DNA from: Neobacillus sp. SuZ13
GTDB lineage: Bacteria; Bacillota; Bacilli; Bacillales; Cytobacillaceae
Reading direction: 5' to 3'
Length of the DNA stretch: 64,000 nt
NCBI RefSeq assembly: GCF_030123365.1
Contig: NZ_CP126107.1
Coordinates: 1,969,501 to 2,033,500, forward strand
How positions within the stretch are numbered: position 1 is the stretch's first letter; each line of letters begins with the position of its first letter. Shown here in pieces: positions 26,352 through 35,210 of the stretch. The position numbers and the translations under genes are program-made. Below the pieces are notes generated by a model. That model was not told the DNA's origin and searched no databases. It was given only the letters and a program-made list of their open reading frames with translations.

Positions 26352-27527
26352 ATGACTAAACCATATTTAGTTGTAGAGTGGAATGATACGGAAACGGATG
26401 CACAGGGGTGGCTTGTTGTTCATAATTTCGTGAAGGGATATACAGGCGGCGGTACGAGAATGCATCCATCAGTAACAAAAGAAGAGGTTGAAAGATTGGC
26501 CCATGCAATGGCTTATAAGTATGTAGCGAGTGATAGCGGAACGACCGGAGGATGTAAAGCTGGTATTAAGTATGATTACAAAGCTCCGGATGCTAATAAA
26601 GTCTTAAGAAGATTTTTAATTGCCATGATGCCTTATATTGATAGCGGCGTATCTTTAGGAAGTGACCTCGGTACGAAGTATGAAGATGTCCTTCAAATCT
26701 TTAATGAATTCGGCATTGATATCCCTCTAACAAAGACAATGAAACAAGATCCTGCAATTCTTCAAGGGATAAAGGATTTTGATGGACTGATGAAAACAAG
26801 AATTGATGGATTGCTTTTAAATGATGCTGTGACAGGATATGGTGTCGCCTTTTCGGCAGATGAAGCTTGGAAGTTTAAAAATGGCAGGGACGGAGCGGAG
26901 GTTGTCATTCAAGGCTTCGGGTGTGTAGGAGCAAGCTGCGCATTAAAACTGTCTCAATTAGGTTATAAAATCGTCGGAATTTCAGATGCGAACTTGTTAG
27001 TCAAATGTGAAGAAGGATTGGATATTCAAACCCTTATTGACCATAAGAATGTATTTGGAGAAATGGATACCAATTATTTTGAACCGAACTATACGGTAAG
27101 GCCAAACTCCGACTGGCTTGATGTAGATTGTGATATTCTCATCCCGTCTGCATTAGAGGATGTTATTAACCAGTCTAATGCTGAGATGGTAAAGGCCAGC
27201 TTGATTGTTGAAGCGGCTAATATCCCAGTATCTTCCGAAGGAGATGAAATCATTAAACAAAGAGGAATTGACATCGTCAATGATTTTGTTGCCAACCTAG
27301 GGGCCATAAGATTTTATGACGCTGTGATTTTTGGACTGGTCAAACCAGACCCTCAGGCTGTAATGGATGATATTGAAAAGCTATGCCGAAAAAATACCAA
27401 TCAACTATTTTCAGAAGCGAAAAAACAAAACAGATATCAGCGAGATGTTGCGTATGAAATTTTTAAACCAGAAGTCAGTGATTTATTAGAGTTTGCTGAA
27501 CCATCTGAAAAAGCAGCAGTCAGATAA
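26352..27527 (+). CDS. Glu/Leu/Phe/Val-family amino acid dehydrogenase
   Basis: 391 residues. The N-terminal substrate domain holds the GGGTRM and TGGCKAGI catalytic-lysine motifs, and the NAD domain holds IQGFGCVGA. The end (PEVSDLLEF) differs from classical glutamate and leucine dehydrogenases, and overall identity to those groups looks low. It would reversibly deaminate an L-amino acid to its 2-keto acid and NH3. Given its neighbours I infer a substrate whose keto acid is decarboxylated by the ThDP enzyme, but specificity cannot be read directly. Confidence 0.8.
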   Translation: MTKPYLVVEWNDTETDAQGWLVVHNFVKGYTGGGTRMHPSVTKEEVERLAHAMAYKYVASDSGTTGGCKAGIKYDYKAPDANKVLRRFLIAMMPYIDSGVSLGSDLGTKYEDVLQIFNEFGIDIPLTKTMKQDPAILQGIKDFDGLMKTRIDGLLLNDAVTGYGVAFSADEAWKFKNGRDGAEVVIQGFGCVGASCALKLSQLGYKIVGISDANLLVKCEEGLDIQTLIDHKNVFGEMDTNYFEPNYTVRPNSDWLDVDCDILIPSALEDVINQSNAEMVKASLIVEAANIPVSSEGDEIIKQRGIDIVNDFVANLGAIRFYDAVIFGLVKPDPQAVMDDIEKLCRKNTNQLFSEAKKQNRYQRDVAYEIFKPEVSDLLEFAEPSEKAAVR

Positions 27528-27569
27528 TCTGTTAATTCATATGGATAGAGAAAATAAAGGAGGAATTGG

Positions 27570-28988
27570 ATGAAACCAGATCAGGGAAGTCAACCGAAAG
27601 AATTAAAACGTTCGATGAAAAGCAGGCATTTATTTATGCTTTCTATAGGTGGAGTCATTGGTACGGGTCTTTTCCTAGGATCGGGGTATGCGATTGGCGA
27701 GGCCGGACCTTTCGGAGCTATTACTGCCTATTTATTCGGAGGCTTGCTTATGTACTTGGTCATGGTTTGTCTTGGGGAGCTATCCGTCGTAATGCCGGTT
27801 TCCGGTTCATTTCAGGCCCATGCAGAGCGGTTTATCGGCCCTGCCTCTGGGTTTATGATTGGCTGGACTTACTGGCTAAGCTGGGCAATTTATGTAGGAC
27901 TAGAGTTTATTGCAGCCGGTTTGTTGATGGCCAGGTGGTTTCCAGATGTACCGGTATGGGTATGGTGTACCGTTTTCTCCTTACTTTTATTCGGTATAAA
28001 TGCCTTGACTACAAGAAGCTTTGCTGAGATGGAGTACTGGTTCTCAGCCATTAAAGTATTAGCTGTTCTCTTTTTTATTGTCGTTGGTGGGGCAGCGATT
28101 TTCGGTTTGGTTCCTATAAAGGGACAATCGGCCCCCCACCTTTCAAACTTTTTCGGTGACGGATTATTTCCAACAGGTTTCATCGGCGTCTTTATATCAG
28201 TGATGACAGTCGTTTATTCCTTTATGGGTTCAGAAATTATGGGAGTTGCAGCGGGTGAGACAGAGGATCCTGAAAAGAGTATCCCAAAAGCTATCCGGAG
28301 TATCATCGTCCGTATTTTACTTTTCTATGTACTGGCAACTTTTGTCTTATCAGCCATTGTTCCGTGGAAGAAGGCGGGTGTGCTCGAAAGCCCATTTGTA
28401 ACTGTATTCGATATGACAGGAATTCCTTATGCGGCTGATATTATGAACTTTGTTATATTAACAGCGATACTTTCAGTGGGAAATACAGGTTTGTTTGCTT
28501 GTACGAGAATCCTTTTTTCACTTTCCCAAAGCGGTCAGGCTCCGCTAGCCTTCGGTAAGGTAAACAAACGCGGTGTTCCTATGAACGCCTTACTTGTGAC
28601 ACTTGCCTTTGCTTTACTTTCCTTGCTTACCAGTGTTATAGCAGAAGAAACATTATTTGTTGTCCTGCTTGCGATCAGTGGTGTTGGAGGGGTAGTTACG
28701 TGGATGGCAATTGCGTTTGCACAGTATAAATTCCGTAAACAGTATATGGCGGATGGGGGAAAGCTTGCGGATTTGAAATTTAAAGTTCCTTTCTTCCCGC
28801 TAGTTCCAATTGTCTGCCTTATCATGTGCGTAGGAATCGTCGTGTTTACTGCTTTCGATCCGGCACAGCGGACATCACTGTATATAGGATTCGGCTTTGT
28901 TGTCGCTTGTTATGTTTTTTACTACTTTAAATTTACAAGAAAGAGAATGGATACAACCGTCCTAACAAATGGGGAGCAGATTAACTAG
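27570..28988 (+). CDS. APC-family amino acid permease (AAT/GabP-like)
   Basis: 472 residues with about 12 hydrophobic segments. The N-terminal signature is MLSIGGVIGTGLFLGSG, followed by a GAIxAYL region and the conserved EMEYWFSAIKVLAV. It belongs to the AAT group that imports amino acids and GABA with protons. It likely imports the amino acid substrate of this cluster. ATG 27570 follows AAGGAGGAATTGG. Confidence 0.88.
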   Translation: MKPDQGSQPKELKRSMKSRHLFMLSIGGVIGTGLFLGSGYAIGEAGPFGAITAYLFGGLLMYLVMVCLGELSVVMPVSGSFQAHAERFIGPASGFMIGWTYWLSWAIYVGLEFIAAGLLMARWFPDVPVWVWCTVFSLLLFGINALTTRSFAEMEYWFSAIKVLAVLFFIVVGGAAIFGLVPIKGQSAPHLSNFFGDGLFPTGFIGVFISVMTVVYSFMGSEIMGVAAGETEDPEKSIPKAIRSIIVRILLFYVLATFVLSAIVPWKKAGVLESPFVTVFDMTGIPYAADIMNFVILTAILSVGNTGLFACTRILFSLSQSGQAPLAFGKVNKRGVPMNALLVTLAFALLSLLTSVIAEETLFVVLLAISGVGGVVTWMAIAFAQYKFRKQYMADGGKLADLKFKVPFFPLVPIVCLIMCVGIVVFTAFDPAQRTSLYIGFGFVVACYVFYYFKFTRKRMDTTVLTNGEQIN

Positions 28989-29085
28989 AGGAAAATGGTT
29001 AAATGGAGTTTTAATTATCAGAAGGTTCAAATAGTGGATATCCAACTGTATTACATTTATGTATTCTAAACTGGGATGGTGAAAT

Positions 29086-29277
29086 ATGAAGAAGGTTTTT
29101 CTATTAACTTTAATACCAGCCTTGGGTTCACTTTTTGTCATTAATCGAGTGGAACCCTATGTACTTGGATTGCCATTTGTCCTTTTTTGGGCTATATGCT
29201 GGGTTGGCCTGACATCTTTGTTCCTGATCATTGCTAATAAGCTGGATCCTGCGAATAAGGAGGAAGAAGAATTATGA
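29086..29277 (+). CDS. Small membrane protein, DUF3311-type partner of a sodium symporter
   Basis: 63 residues with two predicted membrane helices and an acidic tail (NKEEEEL). Small DUF3311 proteins usually sit directly before SSS-family symporters, as here, with a 4-bp ATGA overlap. It is comparable to the YhdT/YhjB-type accessory subunits. Confidence 0.75.
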   Translation: MKKVFLLTLIPALGSLFVINRVEPYVLGLPFVLFWAICWVGLTSLFLIIANKLDPANKEEEEL

Positions 29278-30755
29278 ACGCAGCCCTTCTAGTCATCCTT
29301 TTTTTTCTAGGATTGTGTATTTGGTTAGGGCTTCAAGCCCGAAAAGGCAAAGAAATGAATATGGAGCAGTGGTCTGTCGGGGGACGGGGTTTTGGAAGTC
29401 TTTTGATGTTCTTTTTATTAGCAGGTGAGATGTTTACTACCTATACATTCCTGGGGGCAAGTGGTGGTACTTATCGATCCGGCATGCCTCCCGCCCTATA
29501 CGCATTCAATTGCTTTTACTTTGTAATCGGCTACTGGCTGCTGCCGCCTGTTTGGAAGTATGCTAAGGAAAATAAAGTCCTATCCCAATCAGATTTTTAC
29601 GAGAAAAAGTATAATAGCCCGGCTCTCGGCGTTCTAGTAGCAATAATAAGTGTTATTGCCATTATCCCGTATTTGGTGATGCAGTTAAAAGGGTTAGGAA
29701 TTATTGTATCCCAAGCATCCTATGGTTCGATTTCTCCCAACATGGCGATAGTGGTAGGGGTGATTGCCATCACAATTTATGTAACGGTATCAGGGATGCA
29801 TGGGGCCGCATGGACAGCGATTATTAAAGATATTCTAATCCTGGCTGTCGTCGTCTTTATGGGATTTTATTTTCCTTTTCATTATTACGGCGGAATACAG
29901 CCGATGTTTGAAGCAATCAATACGGCAAAAAGTGGATTTTTACTTTTCCCTGAACAAGGGTTGAGTATATCATGGTTTGTTTCTGCAACGATCATGACGG
30001 CACTAGGCTTTTACATGTTTCCACATATGCTAGCGGGGGTGTTCTCGGCTAAAAGTGCTAAATCACTGCGTGTGAATGCGGGGGTAATGCCCATTTATCA
30101 GATTATTATCGTTTTTTCCTTGCTTATCGGTTTTTCCGCTATTATTCAAGTTCCAGATTTAAATGGTACAGATGCAGATTTAGCCTTGTTTAAAATGGCG
30201 AAAATGTCTTTTGATCCTTGGTTTGTTGGTGTGATTGGGGCAGCTGGAGCAATGGCCGCTCTTATCCCAAGTTCATTAATATTGACGGCAACTGCAACGC
30301 TTCTTTCTAAAAATATCTATAAAGTATGGAAACCAAACACAACGGATCAACAGTTGGTAAAGTTGAGCAAGATGTTGGTGCCTGTCATTGCTTTGGTGGG
30401 ACTTTACTTTTCATTCAATGGCGGAAACTCCGTTCTTACGCTATATATCATGTCTTATAGTTTTATGGTTCAGTTGTTTCCTGCTTTGTTTTTTAGCCTT
30501 TGGAAAAGCAACCCAGTTACCGTTCAAGGGGCCTTCGCTGGAATGATTGTTAGTAGTATAATCGTCATTTATTCAACCATTACAGAAATGTCACTTGCAA
30601 CGTTATTCCCGTCATTACCAAATGTCATTAAGGATTTAGATCTAGGATTAGCCGTATTAATGATCAATATTGCTGTAACGTTGGGAGTAAGTGTTGTAAC
30701 GAAGAAATCGGCTGCTAGTGTGGATGATGACACTAATATTAGTAATCTAGCATGA
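29274..30755 (+). CDS. Sodium:solute symporter (SSS family)
   Basis: 493 residues with 13 or so hydrophobic segments. The SSS-typical start is SVGGRGFGSLLMFFLLAGEMFTTYTFLGASG. Members move solutes such as proline, pantothenate, acetate or betaines with Na+. Co-transcription with a Rieske quaternary-amine-type oxygenase makes a betaine or carboxylate substrate plausible. A second permease in the same operon suggests two different substrates are imported. Confidence 0.87.
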   Translation: MNAALLVILFFLGLCIWLGLQARKGKEMNMEQWSVGGRGFGSLLMFFLLAGEMFTTYTFLGASGGTYRSGMPPALYAFNCFYFVIGYWLLPPVWKYAKENKVLSQSDFYEKKYNSPALGVLVAIISVIAIIPYLVMQLKGLGIIVSQASYGSISPNMAIVVGVIAITIYVTVSGMHGAAWTAIIKDILILAVVVFMGFYFPFHYYGGIQPMFEAINTAKSGFLLFPEQGLSISWFVSATIMTALGFYMFPHMLAGVFSAKSAKSLRVNAGVMPIYQIIIVFSLLIGFSAIIQVPDLNGTDADLALFKMAKMSFDPWFVGVIGAAGAMAALIPSSLILTATATLLSKNIYKVWKPNTTDQQLVKLSKMLVPVIALVGLYFSFNGGNSVLTLYIMSYSFMVQLFPALFFSLWKSNPVTVQGAFAGMIVSSIIVIYSTITEMSLATLFPSLPNVIKDLDLGLAVLMINIAVTLGVSVVTKKSAASVDDDTNISNLA

Positions 30756-30801
30756 AATAAAAGTAAAAAAGATTGATAGAAGAGTTTAGGAGGATCTATT
30801 G

Positions 30802-32244
30802 ATGCGCCATTTGAATTACATTAACGGTAAATGGAAAGAACCAACTACAAATGAATATAAAGAGAATCTAAGTCCACATAATGGAGAAGGCTTGGGGGAA
30901 TTCCCATCCAGTGCAGCAGCTGATGTTTACGACGCAGTAGCTGCTGCAAAAAGTGCATTTCCTGCCTGGAAAAAACTCTCTATTCAACAAAGGGCCGTTT
31001 ATTTACAAAAGGCTGCGGCAATTTTGAAAGAAAACATAGAGGAAATAGGACGGGATCTGATTAAGGAAGAAGGAAAAGCGTTTTTGGAAGGGATGGGGGA
31101 GGCGAATCGCTCAGTTAGCATTCTCGAATATTATGCAGCTGAAGCACGGCAGCCGCTTGGAGATGTCATTCCGTCTGCGAGTGAGAAAACATTTTTGTAT
31201 ACGACCCGTACCCCACTAGGTCCTATTGGGTTAATTACACCATGGAATTTTCCCATTGCCATTCCAGTATGGAAGATGGCACCAGCACTTATATACGGAA
31301 ATACAGTGGTGATTAAGCCTGCTGATTTAACACCGAAATCTGTCTATCACGTTATGAAAGCTTTTGATGAAGCTGGTCTGCCAGCAGGTGTCCTTAATTG
31401 TGTATTTGGCCGAGGATCTGTTATTGGGAATGAATTGGTGAACCATCCAGATATAAAAGCCATTTCTTTCACCGGTTCGAACCAAGTTGGACGGCAGATT
31501 CAAAAACAGGCTGTAGAACACGGAAAAAAGGTACAGATGGAAATGGGAGGAAAGAATCCGCTAGTTGTACTAAATGATGCAGATCTTGAAAGAGCGGTTG
31601 AAATAGCTGTAGGTGGAGCATTTAAATCTATCGGTCAAAAATGTACAGCAACGAGTCGTGTGATTGTCGAAGAAGGGATTTACGAGTCATTCCGTGATCA
31701 GCTTGTAAAGCGTACGAAGGAATTAACAATTGGTAACCCGCTTCACGAGGGAACCGTTATCGGTCCGGCCGTATCAAAAGCACAGCTTGATGGGGTGCTC
31801 GAAATGATCGAAACGGGGAAATCAGAAGCAACACTGCTTTGCGGTGGAGAGATCCCGGAAGATGAAGAATTAAAAAATGGTTTTTATGTAAAACCAACAA
31901 TCTTTGAAAACGTGCCTAAAGATGCTCGGATTGCCCGTGAGGAAATTTTCGGTCCAGTTCTTGCCTTGTTTAAAGCCAAAGATTACGAGGAAGCAGTGGA
32001 AATGGCAAATGATACTGAATTTGGTCTTAGCGCAGCCATTTGCACAAACAACTTAACATTGGCCCGCCGTTTCATTGAAGATGCGGAAGTAGGACTTGTA
32101 CATGTGAACTCGGAAACTTCGGGAGCAGAACCACAAATGCCTTTTGGCGGATGTAAAAATTCTAGTTCAGGCAGTCGTGAACAAGGAAAAGCTGCTATTG
32201 AGTTTTATACAGAAGTGAAGACTGTTTATATGGATCCAATGTAA
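30802..32244 (+). CDS. Aldehyde dehydrogenase, semialdehyde type (glutarate or alpha-ketoglutarate semialdehyde)
   Basis: 480 residues. Motifs are [26 protein letters not shown], catalytic Cys in SIGQKCTATS and C-terminal SSSGSREQG. It is strikingly similar to the GucD-like enzyme at 814-2280, a group acting on C5 dicarboxylate semialdehydes. Directly before lhgO, it is the best candidate for glutarate semialdehyde to glutarate. The start is ATG 30802 behind TAGGAGG; the TTG one codon upstream is unlikely. Succinate semialdehyde is an alternative. Confidence 0.83.
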   Translation: MRHLNYINGKWKEPTTNEYKENLSPHNGEGLGEFPSSAAADVYDAVAAAKSAFPAWKKLSIQQRAVYLQKAAAILKENIEEIGRDLIKEEGKAFLEGMGEANRSVSILEYYAAEARQPLGDVIPSASEKTFLYTTRTPLGPIGLITPWNFPIAIPVWKMAPALIYGNTVVIKPADLTPKSVYHVMKAFDEAGLPAGVLNCVFGRGSVIGNELVNHPDIKAISFTGSNQVGRQIQKQAVEHGKKVQMEMGGKNPLVVLNDADLERAVEIAVGGAFKSIGQKCTATSRVIVEEGIYESFRDQLVKRTKELTIGNPLHEGTVIGPAVSKAQLDGVLEMIETGKSEATLLCGGEIPEDEELKNGFYVKPTIFENVPKDARIAREEIFGPVLALFKAKDYEEAVEMANDTEFGLSAAICTNNLTLARRFIEDAEVGLVHVNSETSGAEPQMPFGGCKNSSSGSREQGKAAIEFYTEVKTVYMDPM

Positions 32245-32288
32245 TTCTTACTACTCAACAAGGAAAATCAAAATGGAGAGGGGTCCTA

Positions 32289-33509
32289 ATGAAAATGTAT
32301 GATTTTGCAATAGTTGGCGGAGGAATTGTTGGTTTATCAACAGGGATGGCCATTTATGAGCGTTTTCCTAATGCGAAGGTAGTCGTCATTGAGAAGGAAT
32401 CCGTTGTTGCGGAACATCAAACAGGGCATAACAGCGGTGTGATTCATTCGGGCATTTATTATAAGCCCGGTAGTTTCAAAGCTCGTTTTGCCCGCCAAGG
32501 AAGTAAATCGATGACGGCATTCTGCCAAACACATGGAATAGACCATGATATTTGCGGAAAAGTAATTGTTGCAACCAAACAAGAGGAAATACCGATTCTT
32601 GAGAATTTATATCAACGCGGGCTGGAAAATGAATTAGCTATTCATAGAATCGGGACAGATGAATTAAAGGAAATTGAACCACATGTTAATGGTTTAGGCG
32701 CAATCCGTGTTCCGATGGCCGGCATCGTAAATTACAGACAAGTTAGTGAAAAGTTCGCCGAAATTATCCGAGGGAGTGGCGGAGAGATTCGTCTAAATAC
32801 CAAAGTGGAGAAAATGTTAGAAGAATCGGATCAAGTAATCATTGAAACGAATCGCGGAACATTAAAAGCTGGAATAGTCATTAACTGTGCTGGGCTTCAC
32901 AGTGATCGTGTAGCACTAGCAACAGGATATAAAACAGATATGAAGATTTTGCCTTTTAGAGGCGAGTATTACAAATTAAAACCTGAAAAGCGCTATCTAG
33001 TAAAAAATTTAATTTACCCTGTTCCAAATCCAAAGTTCCCATTTCTGGGGGTCCATTTCACCCGAATGATCAGCGGTGAAGTCGATGCGGGACCAAATGC
33101 AGTGCTTAGCTTTAAACGGGAAGGATACAGAAAGACAGATTTTAATGCAAAGGATATAATAGAATCATTAAGCTTTCCTGGATTATGGAAAATGGCAGGG
33201 AAATTTGCGAAGGAGGGGTTTGATGAATATATTCGCTCCTTCAGTAAGAAACAATTTACAAAGAGCCTTCAGGAACTGATTCCGGAAATCCAAGAAGAGG
33301 ATTTAATCCCCGCACCTGCTGGAGTACGCGCTCAAGCATTAAGGAGCGATGGAAATATGGTAGATGACTTCCATATTATTCAAGGAAAACGAACGATCCA
33401 TGTATGTAATGCGCCATCTCCTGCTGCAACGGCTTCCATCGAAATTGGAAAAGAAGTGGTGAATAGAATACCAGAACAAACAAACTTAAAGGAAGCTAAC
33501 ATTGTTTAA
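32289..33509 (+). CDS. lhgO: L-2-hydroxyglutarate oxidase/dehydrogenase
   Basis: A FAD-dependent enzyme oxidising L-2-hydroxyglutarate to 2-oxoglutarate. It has the dinucleotide motif IVGGGIVGLSTG near the N-terminus and the family block GHNSGVIHSGIYYKPGS. APAGVRAQAL and the C-terminal NAPSPAATASIEIG are also characteristic of LhgO. 406 residues is the usual size. The CsiD gene 700 bp downstream makes its substrate, as in the E. coli csiD-lhgO glutarate route. Confidence 0.92.
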   Translation: MKMYDFAIVGGGIVGLSTGMAIYERFPNAKVVVIEKESVVAEHQTGHNSGVIHSGIYYKPGSFKARFARQGSKSMTAFCQTHGIDHDICGKVIVATKQEEIPILENLYQRGLENELAIHRIGTDELKEIEPHVNGLGAIRVPMAGIVNYRQVSEKFAEIIRGSGGEIRLNTKVEKMLEESDQVIIETNRGTLKAGIVINCAGLHSDRVALATGYKTDMKILPFRGEYYKLKPEKRYLVKNLIYPVPNPKFPFLGVHFTRMISGEVDAGPNAVLSFKREGYRKTDFNAKDIIESLSFPGLWKMAGKFAKEGFDEYIRSFSKKQFTKSLQELIPEIQEEDLIPAPAGVRAQALRSDGNMVDDFHIIQGKRTIHVCNAPSPAATASIEIGKEVVNRIPEQTNLKEANIV

Positions 33510-33536
33510 ATAATTCTTTCGAGAGGTAGGTCCATT

Positions 33537-33875
33537 ATGCTAAATGGAAAAACAATTTTTATTGCAGGCCACGCTCGTCTGCCGCAAGGAATGGCAGCAA
33601 AAAGTGTCTTCGATACGTTAACGATTACAGCTGAAGTAGATATTAAATATGGTGTGATTTTAGAGGCGTCTTGTACTCTAGCAACCGAACAGGGGCGCGA
33701 CTTTATCGGCCGTATATTAAGGGGCATTAGTTTAAAAGATGGAGTAGAAGATGCAATCGAAGAAATTGAAACCTACTACCGAGGCAAGGCGACAAATGCT
33801 ATTGTTGCGGCATTAAAGGATCTGGGCCTTCATTTCCATCAAATAAAAACTGAAGAAAAGCAGAAGGTACTATAA
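33537..33875 (+). CDS. DUF3870 protein, copy 1
   Basis: 112 residues, cytosolic, with IFIAGHARLPQGMAA, TLTITAEVD and VILEASCTLATEQGRDFI. The conserved His and Cys suggest a small-molecule or metal site, but no activity is known to me. It lies 27 bp after lhgO behind GAGAGGTAGG. A clear paralogue is at 39811-40131 on the opposite strand, so both flank the csiD/CoA-branch genes. Confidence 0.75.
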   Translation: MLNGKTIFIAGHARLPQGMAAKSVFDTLTITAEVDIKYGVILEASCTLATEQGRDFIGRILRGISLKDGVEDAIEEIETYYRGKATNAIVAALKDLGLHFHQIKTEEKQKVL

Positions 33876-33902
33876 TCATTTCCAAATTATTCAAAAAAAC
33901 AA

Positions 33903-33931
33903 TTGACAATCTAGCAAATACAAAGTATACT
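33903..33931 (+). promoter_or_regulatory. Sigma-A promoter upstream of the csiD leader
   Basis: TTGACA (33903-33908), 17-base spacer, TATACT (33926-33931). This gives csiD and its followers a vegetative promoter separate from the sigma-54 unit. Confidence 0.75.
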
Positions 33932-33937
33932 AAGAGT

Positions 33938-34199
33938 ATTCAAAATATTTCTAATACTTCCACTCTCTGAATAACACCCTTTCAGATCCGTGGATAGATT
34001 ATAAATACTTGGAAACAGGAAATATAAATAACAATTAACTGCTAATTCATTGTGACTCTATTAGCCATAGAGCTGTGAAGTGAATATAAGCCAGTTGTAC
34101 ATTGGGTCCCGCTATTATAGGGTACTTTGTGCAGCTGGCTTTTTATATTCCCTGACTTCCATATTTTAACTATCTCACACAAAACTGGAGGAATAAAAA
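33938..34199 (+). ncRNA. Structured 5' leader of csiD, possible attenuator or riboswitch
   Basis: About 260 transcribed bases lie between the promoter and csiD, containing no supported gene. The last third folds into a long terminator hairpin before the coding sequence. I find no T-box or known riboswitch signature (no AGGGTGG, no lysine L-box core). Control by premature termination is inferred. Confidence 0.4.
34088..34145 (+). terminator. Long intrinsic terminator in the csiD leader
   Basis: AAGCCAG/CTGGCTT with a further TTGTACA/TTGTGCA section (two wobbles) and a T-rich tail TTTTTAT. Outer bases GAATATA/TATATTC can extend the stem. It ends 55 bp before csiD, placing it in that gene's leader. 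Confidence 0.8.
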
Positions 34200-35138
34200 A
34201 TGGTAATCGCAGAAAAACAAAGAGGGAAATTCGAAACAAAAACAAACATGTATGAAGTAAAAGTTCATCAGCAAACAGACCGTCTATACCACATTCAACT
34301 TTCGAAAGAGGCAATTCAAGGGTTTTTAAATGCCGTCAAATCAGAAAACTATTCTGTCCAGCATTTAGAATATACACCATATGCTCGTCTTATTGTCGCT
34401 TCCATGCTATTAGACCAGGTTGGTGAAGAATTCGGCGAGTTGCTTCCAAACATCGTTCATGACCGTGAATCAGGCGGATTTACGATTGGATTGGATGGTG
34501 TTACAAATAATACAGATGAATACGTTATTTTCTCCACTGCTATTTCTTATTTGTTAGGTTCATCAAATTTTGATTCGATGTCAGGTAAATATTACGCACG
34601 CTTTTCTGTCAAACATACCGATAACAGTGACTCTTATCTCCGTCAAGCCTATCGCTTATTTACACTTCATACTGATGGGACATTTGTAGATGAGCCGACA
34701 GATTGGCTGTTAATGATGAAAATAGTTGAAGAAAATGCACGCGGTGGTGAATCTCGATTATTACACCTTGATGATTGGAAAGACCTTGATAAGTTTTCAA
34801 ATCATCCATTGGCAAGCCATAAGTTTACTTACAAAGCACCATCTAGTAAAAATGTAGACCAGGAAATCCAGCGCTTAACCTTCTTCAATTACAATAATAA
34901 GCCTGGTGCATGTTTCATCGACCAATTTGTTTGTCCTGAAACCATTGAAGAAGCTAAATATCTTCGTGACCTTTCACATTCAATGGAAACCGATGAAAGC
35001 GTTACAGAACTCGAACTTCCAGTCGGAGATTTAGTCGTTGTTAACAATATATTCTGGTTACATGGGCGTGCAGCCTTTGAGGTAAATCCCAACTTAAACC
35101 GCGAATTACTACGTCAGCGAGGACGTTTTCATCAGTAA
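34200..35138 (+). CDS. csiD: Glutarate 2-hydroxylase CsiD (Fe(II)/2-oxoglutarate dioxygenase)
   Basis: Hydroxylates glutarate to L-2-hydroxyglutarate, consuming 2-oxoglutarate and O2. The facial triad is H157-x-D159 (LHTDGT) and H288 (NIFWLHGR), and the C-terminal RELLRQRG gives the 2-oxoglutarate arginine. DAMSG-type SNFDSMSGKYYARF and KNVDNSDSYLRQ-like blocks match E. coli CsiD. 312 residues, close to the family norm. The product is used by LhgO, regenerating 2-oxoglutarate. ATG 34200 follows CTGGAGG. Confidence 0.93.
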   Translation: MVIAEKQRGKFETKTNMYEVKVHQQTDRLYHIQLSKEAIQGFLNAVKSENYSVQHLEYTPYARLIVASMLLDQVGEEFGELLPNIVHDRESGGFTIGLDGVTNNTDEYVIFSTAISYLLGSSNFDSMSGKYYARFSVKHTDNSDSYLRQAYRLFTLHTDGTFVDEPTDWLLMMKIVEENARGGESRLLHLDDWKDLDKFSNHPLASHKFTYKAPSSKNVDQEIQRLTFFNYNNKPGACFIDQFVCPETIEEAKYLRDLSHSMETDESVTELELPVGDLVVVNNIFWLHGRAAFEVNPNLNRELLRQRGRFHQ

Positions 35139-35210
35139 AAAGTTCCAAGTGACAAGCACCATCGGAATTATGTCAAAAGGCCAATTATCTTTTTCTGGGA
35201 GTGATTATGA

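Noticed and set aside
34060-34199. T-box riboswitch before csiD.
   Set aside because: The conserved AGGGTGG-ACCGCG antiterminator sequence is absent; only a terminator hairpin and GGGTCCCGC are present.
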